DNA from: Actinomyces sp.
GTDB taxonomy: Bacteria; Actinomycetota; Actinomycetes; Actinomycetales; Actinomycetaceae
Direction of reading: 5' to 3'
NCBI RefSeq assembly: GCF_030524025.1
Contig: NZ_JAUNHI010000013.1
Coordinates: 1 to 62,914 of the forward strand
Length of the DNA: 62,914 nt
The translations under genes were made by a program, and so were the position numbers. The notes beneath the pieces were generated by a model that ran no database searches, was not told the origin of the DNA, and was given only the letters and a program-made list of their open reading frames with translations. Positions 9,098 through 17,457 of this stretch are shown here, piece after piece. How positions within the stretch are numbered: the stretch's first letter is position 1; each line of letters starts with the position of its first letter.

Positions 9098-10159
9098 CTA
9101 CCTGCCCTCCCCCGCCACCGTCCGCGCGATCTGGCCGAAGACGGCCTCGACCGAGTAGGCCGTCGAGCGGGTGTGGATCTCGCGCCGCATCGACTCGATC
9201 GTCTCGGGGGGCAGGGCGATGAACCGCAGGATCGTGTCCTTGAGCAGGCGGGGCTGGTCGAAGTCGTAACTGAGGCCGGTCGCGCCGTCCTCGAGCATCT
9301 CGGAGTAGTACCGCCAGCGGCTGGCCACCACGGGCAGGCTGGCGTGCATCGCGTCGATGATGGTGCCGGGGACTCCCTCCCCGATCCACTCGGTGGGGAA
9401 CACGAGCGCGTAGTAGGGGCTGATGGTCCGCACGCTGTCCTCGGCCGAGACGCTGCCCCGGTAGCGCACGGACGGGGCGCGGTCCACCAGGGCGTGGAAC
9501 TCCCGCTCATAGGAGTCGTCGACCGGCCCGAAGATGTCGAGGGTCACCACCGGCGTTTCCGCCGCCCGGTTGATCTCCTCGACGGCGCGCACGGCGTTGT
9601 CGATACCCTTGACCGCGGTGACGCGGCTGAACATGCACAGCCGGTGGGGGCGCCTCCTGTCGAAGCCCGGGTTGACATCGACCTCCCCCAGCGCCTTGAA
9701 GTTCGGCAGGTAGGAGGCGTTGCTCACCCCCAGGGCGTGCAGCCTCGATGCCAGGGTCCGGGACTCCACCCAGTTGATCCGGAAGGAGTTGAGATAGCCC
9801 GCCAGGCGGCCCGAGGGGTCGTTCGCGACGTCGTCGGCCAGCGTGCCGCCGATGAGGTTGTGGTAGATCCGCTTGTCGAAGACCTTGGCCATGACGGACA
9901 GGAGGGGGAAGAACACCCTCCGGCCGTTGTTCGACAGCAGCACGACGATGTCGTCGCAGCTGAGCAGGCACCTGACCAGCTCCCGGGAGACTCTGACCGC
10001 CTGCTGGCGGTACCTCAGAGTGTCGACGGGGCAGACGCGGGCGGCACCGAAGTGCTCGACCATGCAGCGGTACAGGGTTCTCGTCTTGACGGTCTGGCCG
10101 TCGACGAGGGTCTCCTGGGGATCGATCCTGCCGATGATCCCTATTCTCCGAGGTCTCAT
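9098..10159 (-). CDS. Family 4-like glycosyltransferase
   Basis: 353 residues. GT-B glycosyltransferase with N-terminal MRPRRIGIIGRIDPQETLVD. The C-terminal domain shows MFSRVTAVKGIDNAVRAVEE, LDIFGPVDDSYEREF, VRYRGSVSAEDSVRTISPYY and VFPTEWIGEGVPGTIIDAMH, with the last element standing in for the EX7E motif. It acts in repeat-unit assembly in the cytoplasm; the linkage is not predictable. The start ATG overlaps the stop of the TupA-like gene by 4 bp (ATGA), as expected for co-translated neighbours. Confidence 0.88.
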   Translation of the reverse strand: MRPRRIGIIGRIDPQETLVDGQTVKTRTLYRCMVEHFGAARVCPVDTLRYRQQAVRVSRELVRCLLSCDDIVVLLSNNGRRVFFPLLSVMAKVFDKRIYHNLIGGTLADDVANDPSGRLAGYLNSFRINWVESRTLASRLHALGVSNASYLPNFKALGEVDVNPGFDRRRPHRLCMFSRVTAVKGIDNAVRAVEEINRAAETPVVTLDIFGPVDDSYEREFHALVDRAPSVRYRGSVSAEDSVRTISPYYALVFPTEWIGEGVPGTIIDAMHASLPVVASRWRYYSEMLEDGATGLSYDFDQPRLLKDTILRFIALPPETIESMRREIHTRSTAYSVEAVFGQIARTVAGEGR

Positions 10160-11106
10160 AGAAGAACTCCTTTGAACGCCTTCTGCTCCGGCAGGGACAG
10201 TCGCTGGGAGAATTCGTGGTCAAAGCTCGAGGGGAAGAAGTCCGCGAGGCCGTTGTTGTCGGTGAACGTGATCTCGCCGAAGTACACCCGGCCGTCGACC
10301 TCGTAGAAGTCGACGCGGGCCAGCGGGAATCCCCGTCCGAGCTCCTCGGCCAGGGCCACCATCGTCTCCAGCCCGGAGGGGCGAGGTATGCTGTCGGCCC
10401 ATTCCGCGTTGTAGCCGTAGTCGAAAGGTGCCCTGCTCCAGTCCGGCAGATACGCCCCCAGGGTCTTGCGGACGAATCGGCCCTCGATGCCCAGCGCGAA
10501 CTGGACCCGCCCGTCGAAGGTGAAGAACTTGTAGTCCCGCAGCCCTCCGCTGTCGTCGGCCATATAGGGGTGGCCGATGATCCGCGGCTCGCAGAAGTCG
10601 TAGTGCAGCTGGAAGCCCCCTGCCATCGAGGCCCGCCGGCCCAGCCAGGTGGCCAGCCTGCGGCGGGTCCGCTCGACGTCGAGGGTGCTTTTGTCCTTGA
10701 CGATGACGTTCCAGCCCGAGCCGTGGGTCGCCTTGAGCACGAAGCTGTCGGGTAGCGCGTCGAAGTCGATGAGCTCGGGGGAGTCCCACACCCCGAGGAG
10801 CTCGGGGAGGTACTGGGGGCCGATGGTGTCGGCCACCCACTGCCGCACGAGGTACTTGTCGGCCAGCCGGCCCTTGAGGGGGGTGGAGTCGTAGAGCTTG
10901 AGCCACTGGATCTTCTCACCCATCGTGCGGGGGGAGTCCAGGTCGCAGTCGCGGCCCTTGGTCAGGCGGTACCACCGCTGGAGCTCGATCCGGTACTGCT
11001 CGGGGGACAGCTGGCAGTTCCAGTGGTAGACCGCTCGGCGCAGGGCGGTCTCGGCCCACTCGGGCAGGACGCACAGCGTGACGTCCTTGACGTTCAACGT
11101 GCTCAC
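10156..11106 (-). CDS. TupA-like ATP-grasp protein
   Basis: 316 residues. It matches the TupA-like ATP-grasp family often found in glycosyltransferase clusters. Features: MGEKIQWLKLYDSTPLKGRL, the segment DKYLVRQWVADTIG, PDSFVLKATHGSGWNVIVKD (ATP-grasp nucleotide-binding loop), and RVDFYEVDGRVYFGEITFTD (metal-binding carboxylate and ENGLADF-like end). ATP-grasp enzymes form amide or similar bonds through acyl phosphates, so the product may put an amino-acid-like group on a sugar acid; the family is named for teichuronopeptide synthesis. That role is inference. The GTG at 11106 overlaps the GT2 stop by 4 bp, which fixes the start; a longer ORF upstream is a shadow. Confidence 0.85.
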   Translation of the reverse strand: MSTLNVKDVTLCVLPEWAETALRRAVYHWNCQLSPEQYRIELQRWYRLTKGRDCDLDSPRTMGEKIQWLKLYDSTPLKGRLADKYLVRQWVADTIGPQYLPELLGVWDSPELIDFDALPDSFVLKATHGSGWNVIVKDKSTLDVERTRRRLATWLGRRASMAGGFQLHYDFCEPRIIGHPYMADDSGGLRDYKFFTFDGRVQFALGIEGRFVRKTLGAYLPDWSRAPFDYGYNAEWADSIPRPSGLETMVALAEELGRGFPLARVDFYEVDGRVYFGEITFTDNNGLADFFPSSFDHEFSQRLSLPEQKAFKGVLL

Positions 11107-11915
11107 CGCACACCCCGTCGGCGTCGCATGGTGGCATTGAACAGCTGCCAGGACAGGAGGTAGGCGGCGTCGAGGGACGGGATGCGCTCGACGTTCCGGT
11201 ACAGGTTCCATGTCCTCCTGACCGCCTTGATCTTGTTGCTCGACAGCGACCCCGCGGTCTTGCGGTACCGCGCCAGACACTCGTCCAGGCCGTGGAGGAG
11301 GTGCCCGGCCCTCATGACCTGCAGCCACGTCGCCGCGTCCTGCCCGCGTCGGAGGTCGGGCATGACGAGCAGGCGGCGGTCGACCACATCGGTGTCAATG
11401 AGCATGGTGTGGCTGCAGGTCACCGTGTTCTTGAGGAAGTCCCGGTAGCCCATCATTGCGGGGACCCGCACGTAGTTGCGGTGCGCGCCGTCGTCCTCGA
11501 TGGTCTCGTAGGAGGTCAGGCACGCCCCAGCGCCGGTGTCGGACATGAAGGCGATCTGACGCTCCAGCTTCTCGGGCATCCACAGGTCGTCGGAGTCCAG
11601 GTAGGCGATGTACCGCCCCGTGGCATGGGCCAGGCCCCGGTTGCGGGCCAGGGCGGCGCCCCTGTTGGCCGGCTGGGTGAAGGTGCGGATCCTGGGGTCG
11701 GTCCTGGCCGCCGCCTCGGTGATCGTGCGCGTGCAGTCCCGGGAGGCGTCATCGACGACAAGGACCTCCAGGTCCGACATCGTCTGAGCCAAAACGCTGG
11801 ACAGTGTCTCCGAAATATGTTGCTCGGCGTTGAAAGAGGCAATGATGACCGAGACGAGTGGCGGTGTTCCCGACGAGTGCTCGCGGGACGCACCAGTCAA
11901 AGGGGACGTCGTCAT
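11103..11915 (-). CDS. Family 2 glycosyltransferase
   Basis: 270 residues. GT-A glycosyltransferase: PLVSVIIASFNAEQHISETL at about residues 19-38, then VLVVDDASRDCT, NRGAALARNRGLAHATGRYI and the metal-binding YLDSDDLWMP. The C-terminal third is charged and soluble with no membrane anchor. It probably adds an early sugar of the repeat unit. It is the first gene of the minus-strand nine-gene operon running to 1599, and its promoter should be in the long non-coding stretch to its right. Confidence 0.9.
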   Translation of the reverse strand: MTTSPLTGASREHSSGTPPLVSVIIASFNAEQHISETLSSVLAQTMSDLEVLVVDDASRDCTRTITEAAARTDPRIRTFTQPANRGAALARNRGLAHATGRYIAYLDSDDLWMPEKLERQIAFMSDTGAGACLTSYETIEDDGAHRNYVRVPAMMGYRDFLKNTVTCSHTMLIDTDVVDRRLLVMPDLRRGQDAATWLQVMRAGHLLHGLDECLARYRKTAGSLSSNKIKAVRRTWNLYRNVERIPSLDAAYLLSWQLFNATMRRRRGVR

Positions 11916-12989
11916 CTCGACGTCTCCAAAAATGATCGAGGACCGGGCAAGACGTATTTCTCCTTCAGGGAGCGTGAGGATAGAAGGTATTGGGGAGGGC
12001 GCCCAGTCGCTAAAACACGCGACGGGCGCTGGGGTCGATCAAGGGGGAACTTGGCGGGGTGGGACGAGGGATGTTCTCAGGGCGGGAGCCCATGCGTGAC
12101 TGATAAGCAGGAAGGCTGAATCGGTGACGATGATAAGGGTACGCCTTTGGAAAGGTCCTGGGCGCGTCCTCATCGTGCCATCGGCCGACTTCCTGTGTCA
12201 ACAGCGGAGCTGGTCTTCATCAGCAGTTCCTTGCGCGCCCTGTTCTAGTATGTCGCACAATTCAGACGTGTGACTGAATTGCATTCAAGCGTATTGCTAG
12301 ACATTCTCGCAGCCCAGCGCGTCGCGCCTCGTGGGCAGAGGTGGCCGTCAGGGCCAGGAGGTCTTGGTCGAGAGTGCCCCGAGAACCCGGGGCGGGCCGG
12401 TGTGGGCGTCAGAGGTTGACAGTGCCACCGAGACTCCCGCGGCCGGTTGCGGTCGGCTCTCGCCCGTTGCGGCCGGCTCGGTGGCGACCGGGTCGCGGAC
12501 CTGGATGATTGATTCCAAGGGGGTCGGAGGTGGTGGACGGTCGGCGAGCTTGCTGAGGCGGCCCGGGCCGTGTCACTCCGGGTTGCTGGGTCAAGTCTCG
12601 CGGGAGTGTCCTGTCGCACCACTCTTGACGTGCCGGCCCCTGTCGCCGGCACCGTCTCGTGGGCCGCCGTCTACCGACCACCCGCGAGGCCTTGGGCGTG
12701 GTCGCAGGCAGGCCCCGCTTGCGACCCGGGTCGAGGACCAGTTTGTAGGGCGTCGCGTTCGTACCTTGTGTGCCCAGCTCGCACGATCAACGTCCGGTCT
12801 GGGGGCGCAAGGTACGAACACGGCGAGGAGCGGCCCAGCGAAGGCATGGCCTGACGACGCAAGGTACGAACTCGGCGGCACGTGGGGGAGGGGTTGCTCA
12901 GGTGGTGCAGGTCTCCCTACTCATCAGTGCCCGTGACAATTCATGGCCGCATGTCCGGTCTCTGTGTATCAATGATCTACAGTGGGGCC
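11916..12989 (+). other. Long non-coding stretch upstream of the exopolysaccharide operon
   Basis: About 1.07 kb without a gene I can support; the short frames on both strands have no recognisable protein, start site or domain. Bases 11925-12310 are clearly poorer in G+C than the surroundings and probably hold the operon promoter. A 13-bp palindrome TGAATTGCATTCA lies at 12275-12287 and could be a regulator site. The right part carries a repeated CAAGGTACGAAC element (annotated separately). A long untranslated leader, an unrecognised small RNA, or decayed mobile DNA could all explain the length. Confidence 0.5.
12757..12871. repeat. Three-copy CAAGGTACGAAC element with hairpin
   Basis: The 14-mer CGCAAGGTACGAAC occurs at 12806-12819 and 12858-12871, and in inverted orientation with one mismatch at 12757-12770 (GTTCGTACCTTGTG). 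The first two copies are part of a longer inverted repeat: TTCGTACCTTGTGTGCCCAG at 12758-12777 against its complement ending at 12818, 17 of 20 positions matching, loop about 21 bases. A related core (GTACCTTGCG) recurs alone at 31473-31482. Function unknown; it may be a regulator-binding array, a repetitive extragenic element, or a mobile-element end. Confidence 0.6.
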
Positions 12990-13496
12990 ATGACTTCAGC
13001 GACGTCAGCAACGACAGCGACCTCAACGCTTCGCCCCTACCTCAACTTCACCGCCGAGTCCCGCCAGGCCCTCGGCTTCTACCAGTCGATCTTCGGCGGG
13101 GAGCTGACGGTGCTCACCTTCGCCCAGGGCGGTGCCCTGCCCACCGAGCACCCGGCCGCCGACCTGTGCATGCACGCCGAGCTGCGGGCCGAGGTGGTGC
13201 ACCTGCTGGCCTCCGACGCCCCGGAGGGCGTGGCCCCACAGGCCCTGGTTCGGGGCAACGACATGCACCTGTGCCTCCAGACCGACGACGTCGAGACGGG
13301 GCGGTCCTGGTTCGAGGCGCTCAGCGAGGGCGGACAGGCGCACATGCCCTTCGAGGCCCAGGCGTGGGGAGACGCCTTCGGCATGCTCACCGACCGCTTC
13401 GGTACCCGCTGGATGGTCTACGCCAGCCTCGGTGCCGGGGGTCAGGCGACGGGCGATGGGCCGACCGGTGCCGAGGCCGGCTCTCAGGGGAGCTGA
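12990..13496 (+). CDS. VOC-superfamily protein (PhnB/glyoxalase-like)
   Basis: 168 residues. A vicinal-oxygen-chelate fold protein of the PhnB-like type, with a poorly conserved low-complexity N-terminus (TSATSATTATST) and then LRPYLNFTAESRQALGFYQS, IFGGELTVLTFAQGG, GNDMHLCLQTDDVETGRSWF and a closing WGDAFGMLTDRFGTRWMVYA. Members bind a metal and act in lyase, dioxygenase or resistance reactions, but the substrate here cannot be told. The ATG at 12990 fits the beginning of similarity and follows AGTGGGG; a longer frame from 12882 adds only non-conserved residues. Transcribed alone and toward DUF7455 with a strong hairpin between them. Confidence 0.82.
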   Translation: MTSATSATTATSTLRPYLNFTAESRQALGFYQSIFGGELTVLTFAQGGALPTEHPAADLCMHAELRAEVVHLLASDAPEGVAPQALVRGNDMHLCLQTDDVETGRSWFEALSEGGQAHMPFEAQAWGDAFGMLTDRFGTRWMVYASLGAGGQATGDGPTGAEAGSQGS

Positions 13497-13520
13497 GGCG
13501 CGCGGCCGGCGATGACGCGG

Positions 13521-13559
13521 GACGGCCCGCCGGCACCCTGGGGGTGCCGGCGGGCCGTC
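13521..13559. terminator. Bidirectional hairpin terminator
   Basis: A perfect 17-bp inverted repeat (13521-13537 and 13543-13559), extendable by one pair with a 3-nt loop, lies between the convergent VOC and DUF7455 genes. The stem is GC-rich (arms begin GACGGCCCGCC). No T-run follows, as is common in high-GC actinobacteria. It probably ends transcription from both sides. Confidence 0.8.
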
Positions 13560-13599
13560 GTGTCAGCGGGTCTGCGCTGTGCCGCGTCGGGCCCGGGGC

Positions 13600-13863
13600 T
13601 CAAGCGCCCCGGGGCAGGCGTGAGGACTCGTCCTGGATGAACAGCGCCCGGCGCTCGAGCGCGGCCATGTTCTCCCGGCCGTGGTGGGCGCAGAACAGCA
13701 GCTCGCCTGCCGCCAGGACGACGCGCACGAAGGCCTGGGCGCCGCAGGCGTCACAGCGGTCGGCGGTGGTCAGTGGGCGCTCGGTGGTGGAGCCCGCAGC
13801 GGTGGTGGGCGTGCTGGCCGAGGCAGTCGGGGTCTCGGTGACACTCGTGCTCATCCTGCTCAT
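13600..13863 (-). CDS. DUF7455 family small protein
   Basis: 87 residues. The conserved part is TADRCDACGAQAFVRVVLA, then GELLFCAHHGRENMAAL. It has a CxxC pair and a later C-x2-H motif that could bind zinc, preceded by a Thr/Ser/Ala-rich tail of about 30 residues. This family is found beside the principal sigma factor and second topoisomerase genes in many actinobacteria; its function is not known. Start at 13863 or at Met4 (13854) cannot be decided from the weak ribosome sites. Divergent from the topoisomerase B gene. Confidence 0.85.
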   Translation of the reverse strand: MSRMSTSVTETPTASASTPTTAAGSTTERPLTTADRCDACGAQAFVRVVLAAGELLFCAHHGRENMAALERRALFIQDESSRLPRGA

Positions 13864-14042
13864 GGCCGCATTCCATCACGCGCTGCACGGCGCCTGTCGC
13901 CCGCTCAAGCCGGTTCCGCCCCCGGCGCAGCGCATGCGCCCACGGCGAACGCCCCCGTCTGAGCCGGTCAGTCGGCCGGAACCACGGCGTCGCCCCGGCG
14001 GGGTAGTCGGTCCACCGTGCGCCGATCGGCTAGATTTCGGCC

Positions 14043-16280
14043 GTGCCCCAGACCTCGAGCTCCTACTCCGCCCGCCACCTCTCCGTGCTGGAGGGGCTCG
14101 AGGCGGTGCGCAAGCGCCCCGGCATGTACATCGGCTCCACCGACCAGCGCGGCCTCATGCACTGCGTGTGGGAGATCATCGACAACGGCGTCGACGAGGC
14201 CCTCGAGGGCTACGGCGACCTCATCTCGGTCATCATCCACGCCGACGGCTCGGTCGAGGTGCGCGACACCGGCCGCGGTGTCCCCGTCGACGTCGAGCCG
14301 GGCTCGGGCCTGACCGGTGTGGAGCTGGTGTACACCAAACTCCACGCGGGAGGTAAGTTCGGCGGCGGCTCCTACGGCGCCGCCGGGGGCCTCCACGGGG
14401 TGGGGGCCAGCGTCGTCAACGCCCTGAGCGCCCGGATGGACGTCGAGGTCGACCGCGGCGGCAAGACCTACGCGATGAGCTTCCGCCGCGGCGTGCCCGG
14501 CGTCTTCGCCGACCCGCCGAGCGGGCCGAGCCTGGCCTCCCCGTTCACCGAGTACGTCGAGGCCTCCGAGCTGCGGGTGGTCGGCAAGGTCAAGCGCTCG
14601 GTGACAGGCACACGCGTGCGCTACTGGGCCGACCCCCAGATCTTCCCCGAGCCGGCCCAGTACGACGCCGGGGCGCTGAGGGCCCGCCTGCGCCAGACGA
14701 GCTTCCTCGTGCCCGGGCTGACCCTGACCCTGACCGACGAGCGTCCAGAGCAGGAGGCGGCCCGGAGCGAACGGGCGCCGTCCCAGGCCGCCCGTCGCGC
14801 GCCCGAGCAGGACCCGGCCCTGCGGGCGGCAACGGCCGGGGTGCCGCCCGGGGAGGACCTGTTCGACGCCGGTGCCCCGCAGGCCTCCGCCGGCACCGAG
14901 CTGTTCCGGGCCCGCGGCGGCACCGTCGACTTCGTCGACTTCCTCGCCTCGGACGGCTCGGTCACCGACACCTTCCGCCTGACTGGGGAGGGCACCTACG
15001 TCGAGACCGTCCAGCAGCTCGACGGCGCCGGGCACCTGCGGCCGGTCGAGGTCACGCGCACCTGCTCGGTCGACGTCGCCCTGCGCTGGGGCATCGGCTA
15101 CGACACCATCGAGCGCTCCTTCGTCAACATCATCGCCACCCCCATGGGAGGGACCCACCTGGCCGGCTTCGAGCAGGCCGTCACCAAGGTGCTGCGCAAG
15201 CAGATCGAGTCCAACGCCCGCGCCCTCAAGGTCACGAGCAAGGACGGCCGCATCGAGAAGGACGACATCCTGGCGGGCCTGACGGCCGTGGTCACCGTAC
15301 GGGTGCCCGAGCCGCAGTTCGAGGGCCAGACCAAGGAGGTGCTGGGCACCGCCCCGGTCCGGGCGATCGTCTCCCGAGTGGTCGACACCGAGCTGACCGC
15401 GCTGCTGACCTCCTCCAAGAGGGACCTGCGGACCCAGTCCCGTGCGCTGCAGGAGAAGATCGTCGGGGAGATGCGTGCCCGGGTCAGCGCCCGGATGCAC
15501 AAGGAGATCACCCGGCGCAAAACCGCCTTGGAGACCTCGACCCTGCCGGCCAAGCTCGCCGACTGCCGCTCCGACGACGTGTCCTCCTCCGAGCTGTTCA
15601 TCGTCGAGGGGGACTCGGCGCTGGGCACCGCCAAGAACGCCCGCAACTCCGAGTTCCAGGCGCTGCTGCCCATCCGCGGCAAGATCCTCAACGTCCAGAA
15701 GGCCTCACAGGCCGACATGCTGCGCAACGCCGAGTGCTCGGCGATCATCCAGGTCGTCGGGGCGGGCTCCGGGCGCACCTTCGACCTCGACCAGGCGCGC
15801 TACGGCAAGGTCATTCTCATGACCGACGCCGATGTCGACGGGGCCCATATCCGCACCCTTCTGCTAACCCTGTTCTTCCGCTACATGCGGCCGATGATCG
15901 AGGCGGGGCGGGTCTACGCGGCCGTGCCCCCGCTGCACCGCATCGAGGTGGCCGGGCGGGGGCGGCGCGCCAAGGAGGTCATCTACACCTACTCCGACGA
16001 CGAGCTCGTCCGGACCCTGCGCCGTCTGGAGAAGCAGGGGCGCGGCTTCAAGGAGCCGCAGCGCTACAAGGGGCTGGGGGAGATGGACGCCCACCAGCTG
16101 GCCGAGACGACCATGGAGCCCGGACACCGCACCCTGCGGCGCATCACGCTGGCGGACGAGGCCGCCCTGCTCGAGGCCGAGCACGTCTTCGAGCTGCTCA
16201 TGGGCTCCTCGGTCGAGCCGAGACGGGACTTCATCATCGACGGGGCGGCCCAGGTCGACCGCGAGCGCATCGACGCCTGA
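14043..16280 (+). CDS. parE: Type IIA DNA topoisomerase subunit B (topoisomerase IV/gyrase B-like)
   Basis: 745 residues. ATPase subunit of a second type IIA topoisomerase. GHKL ATPase motifs: WEIIDNGVDEALEGYGD, EVRDTGRGVPVD and GGLHGVGASVVNALS; transducer domain; TOPRIM domain with SSELFIVEGDSALGTAKNAR, LLPIRGKILNVQKA and MTDADVDGAHIRTLLLTLFF; C-terminal YKGLGEMDAHQLAETTM. An Ala/Glu/Arg-rich stretch at about residues 238-290 (EQEAARSERAPSQAARRAPE and onward) looks like a lineage-specific insert in the transducer domain. GTG start at 14043. Its partner A subunit is on the other strand at 17458-19932, with a GNAT gene between, so the complex comes from two operons. The parE name follows this pairing; a second gyrB is the other possible label. 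Confidence 0.93.
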   Translation: MPQTSSSYSARHLSVLEGLEAVRKRPGMYIGSTDQRGLMHCVWEIIDNGVDEALEGYGDLISVIIHADGSVEVRDTGRGVPVDVEPGSGLTGVELVYTKLHAGGKFGGGSYGAAGGLHGVGASVVNALSARMDVEVDRGGKTYAMSFRRGVPGVFADPPSGPSLASPFTEYVEASELRVVGKVKRSVTGTRVRYWADPQIFPEPAQYDAGALRARLRQTSFLVPGLTLTLTDERPEQEAARSERAPSQAARRAPEQDPALRAATAGVPPGEDLFDAGAPQASAGTELFRARGGTVDFVDFLASDGSVTDTFRLTGEGTYVETVQQLDGAGHLRPVEVTRTCSVDVALRWGIGYDTIERSFVNIIATPMGGTHLAGFEQAVTKVLRKQIESNARALKVTSKDGRIEKDDILAGLTAVVTVRVPEPQFEGQTKEVLGTAPVRAIVSRVVDTELTALLTSSKRDLRTQSRALQEKIVGEMRARVSARMHKEITRRKTALETSTLPAKLADCRSDDVSSSELFIVEGDSALGTAKNARNSEFQALLPIRGKILNVQKASQADMLRNAECSAIIQVVGAGSGRTFDLDQARYGKVILMTDADVDGAHIRTLLLTLFFRYMRPMIEAGRVYAAVPPLHRIEVAGRGRRAKEVIYTYSDDELVRTLRRLEKQGRGFKEPQRYKGLGEMDAHQLAETTMEPGHRTLRRITLADEAALLEAEHVFELLMGSSVEPRRDFIIDGAAQVDRERIDA

Positions 16281-16372
16281 GGCGAGGCGCCCCCGCGTCC
16301 GGTAGCCTGCCCTGGATCCCAGCCCGCCCCGGGGCGCCCCCGCGCGGGGCCCTTGTCGAAGGAGACGCGCCT

Positions 16373-17431
16373 ATGAACGACGTCTACGGCCTGCCGCGCC
16401 GCAGCGGCCGGTCGGGACCCTGGTCGGTGTTCCGGCCCGGTCCGCGTTCCGCCCTGCCCCGGGAGCTGACCTGGGCGCCCCTGGGGCCCTTCGACAACCG
16501 CGAGCTCGCCGAGCTCGTGGCCCGCGCCGAGGTCGTGGACGACCCCCCGTACCGCACGACGGCCGAGGAGACCGCGGAGTACTTCGTCGACCCGACCTAC
16601 TCGGGGGTGGCCGGACGCGACGAGGACGGCGTCATGCGGGCGTTCGGCCTCGTGCGGCTGCGCCCCGCCGAGCAGATCTTCGCCTCGATGACCGGGGTGG
16701 TCGACCCGGAGTTCCGCAAGCGGGGCATCGGCGGCGCCCTCCTGCACTGGCAGACCGAGCGGGCCCGCCACCTCATCGGCGCCGAGCGGGCCGGAGCGGC
16801 ACCGGGGTCCTCCTCGGCCACCGCCCAGGCACACGTGGTCACCACGGTCCTGGAGGACGACGAGCGGATGATGACCCATCTCGGCGAGCTGGGATTCGAG
16901 CCGCGGCGCTGGTACCGGGAGGTGCGTCGCCCCCTGTCCGAGCCGATCCCCCGGATCAGCCTCGACGGCTTCCTCAGCATTGAGCCGTGGAGCCAGGAGC
17001 GCGACGACGCCGTGCGCCGCGTCCGCAACCAGGCCTTCGGCCAGGGCGTGGGCGCCGGGGCCGTCAGCGCCGAGGAGTGGAGCGCGGGCCGGGCGTTCTT
17101 CGCGCCCCAGTGGAGCTTCATCGCCCTGGACCGCTCCGGGGACCGCGCCCGCGTCGCGGGCTACCTCCTGTCGGGCCGCTACGAGCAGGACTGGGACGCC
17201 CTGGGCTGGCGGGAGGGCTACACCGACATGCTCGGCGTCCTGGCCGAGTACCGGTCCCGGGAGGTCGCCCCGGCGCTGCTGACGGCCGCCATGCGGGCCT
17301 ATCGGCGCGACGGCATGGACTACGCCGCGGCGGGGGTCGACTCCGACAACCCGACCGGTGCGGTCGACCTCTACCGCGCCCTGGGCTACACGCCGACCCG
17401 CGGGACCATCCTCTACGCCCTGGACGTCTGA
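16373..17431 (+). CDS. Tandem GNAT-fold acetyltransferase
   Basis: 352 residues. Two GNAT-like halves. The first contains FGLVRLRPAEQIFASMTGVV, DPEFRKRGIGGALLHWQTER (acetyl-CoA pyrophosphate loop) and LGELGFEPRRWYREVRRPL. The second contains YTDMLGVLAEYRSREVAPAL, LTAAMRAYRRDGMDYAAAGV and the ending SDNPTGAVDLYRALGYTPTR. The layout resembles mycothiol-synthase-like double GNATs, but the substrate cannot be assigned; small-molecule or protein acetylation are both possible. The ATG at 16373 has a GAAGGAGA site. It follows the topoisomerase B gene by 92 bp and converges on the A subunit. Confidence 0.83.
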   Translation: MNDVYGLPRRSGRSGPWSVFRPGPRSALPRELTWAPLGPFDNRELAELVARAEVVDDPPYRTTAEETAEYFVDPTYSGVAGRDEDGVMRAFGLVRLRPAEQIFASMTGVVDPEFRKRGIGGALLHWQTERARHLIGAERAGAAPGSSSATAQAHVVTTVLEDDERMMTHLGELGFEPRRWYREVRRPLSEPIPRISLDGFLSIEPWSQERDDAVRRVRNQAFGQGVGAGAVSAEEWSAGRAFFAPQWSFIALDRSGDRARVAGYLLSGRYEQDWDALGWREGYTDMLGVLAEYRSREVAPALLTAAMRAYRRDGMDYAAAGVDSDNPTGAVDLYRALGYTPTRGTILYALDV

Positions 17432-17457
17432 GGCGCGCCGCACCGGGCGCCGGGTCC

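Noticed and set aside
12245-12936. Several 80-200-codon frames on both strands in the non-coding stretch before the VOC gene
   Set aside because: No ribosome sites, no motifs, Arg/Pro/Ser-rich content typical of non-coding GC-rich DNA.
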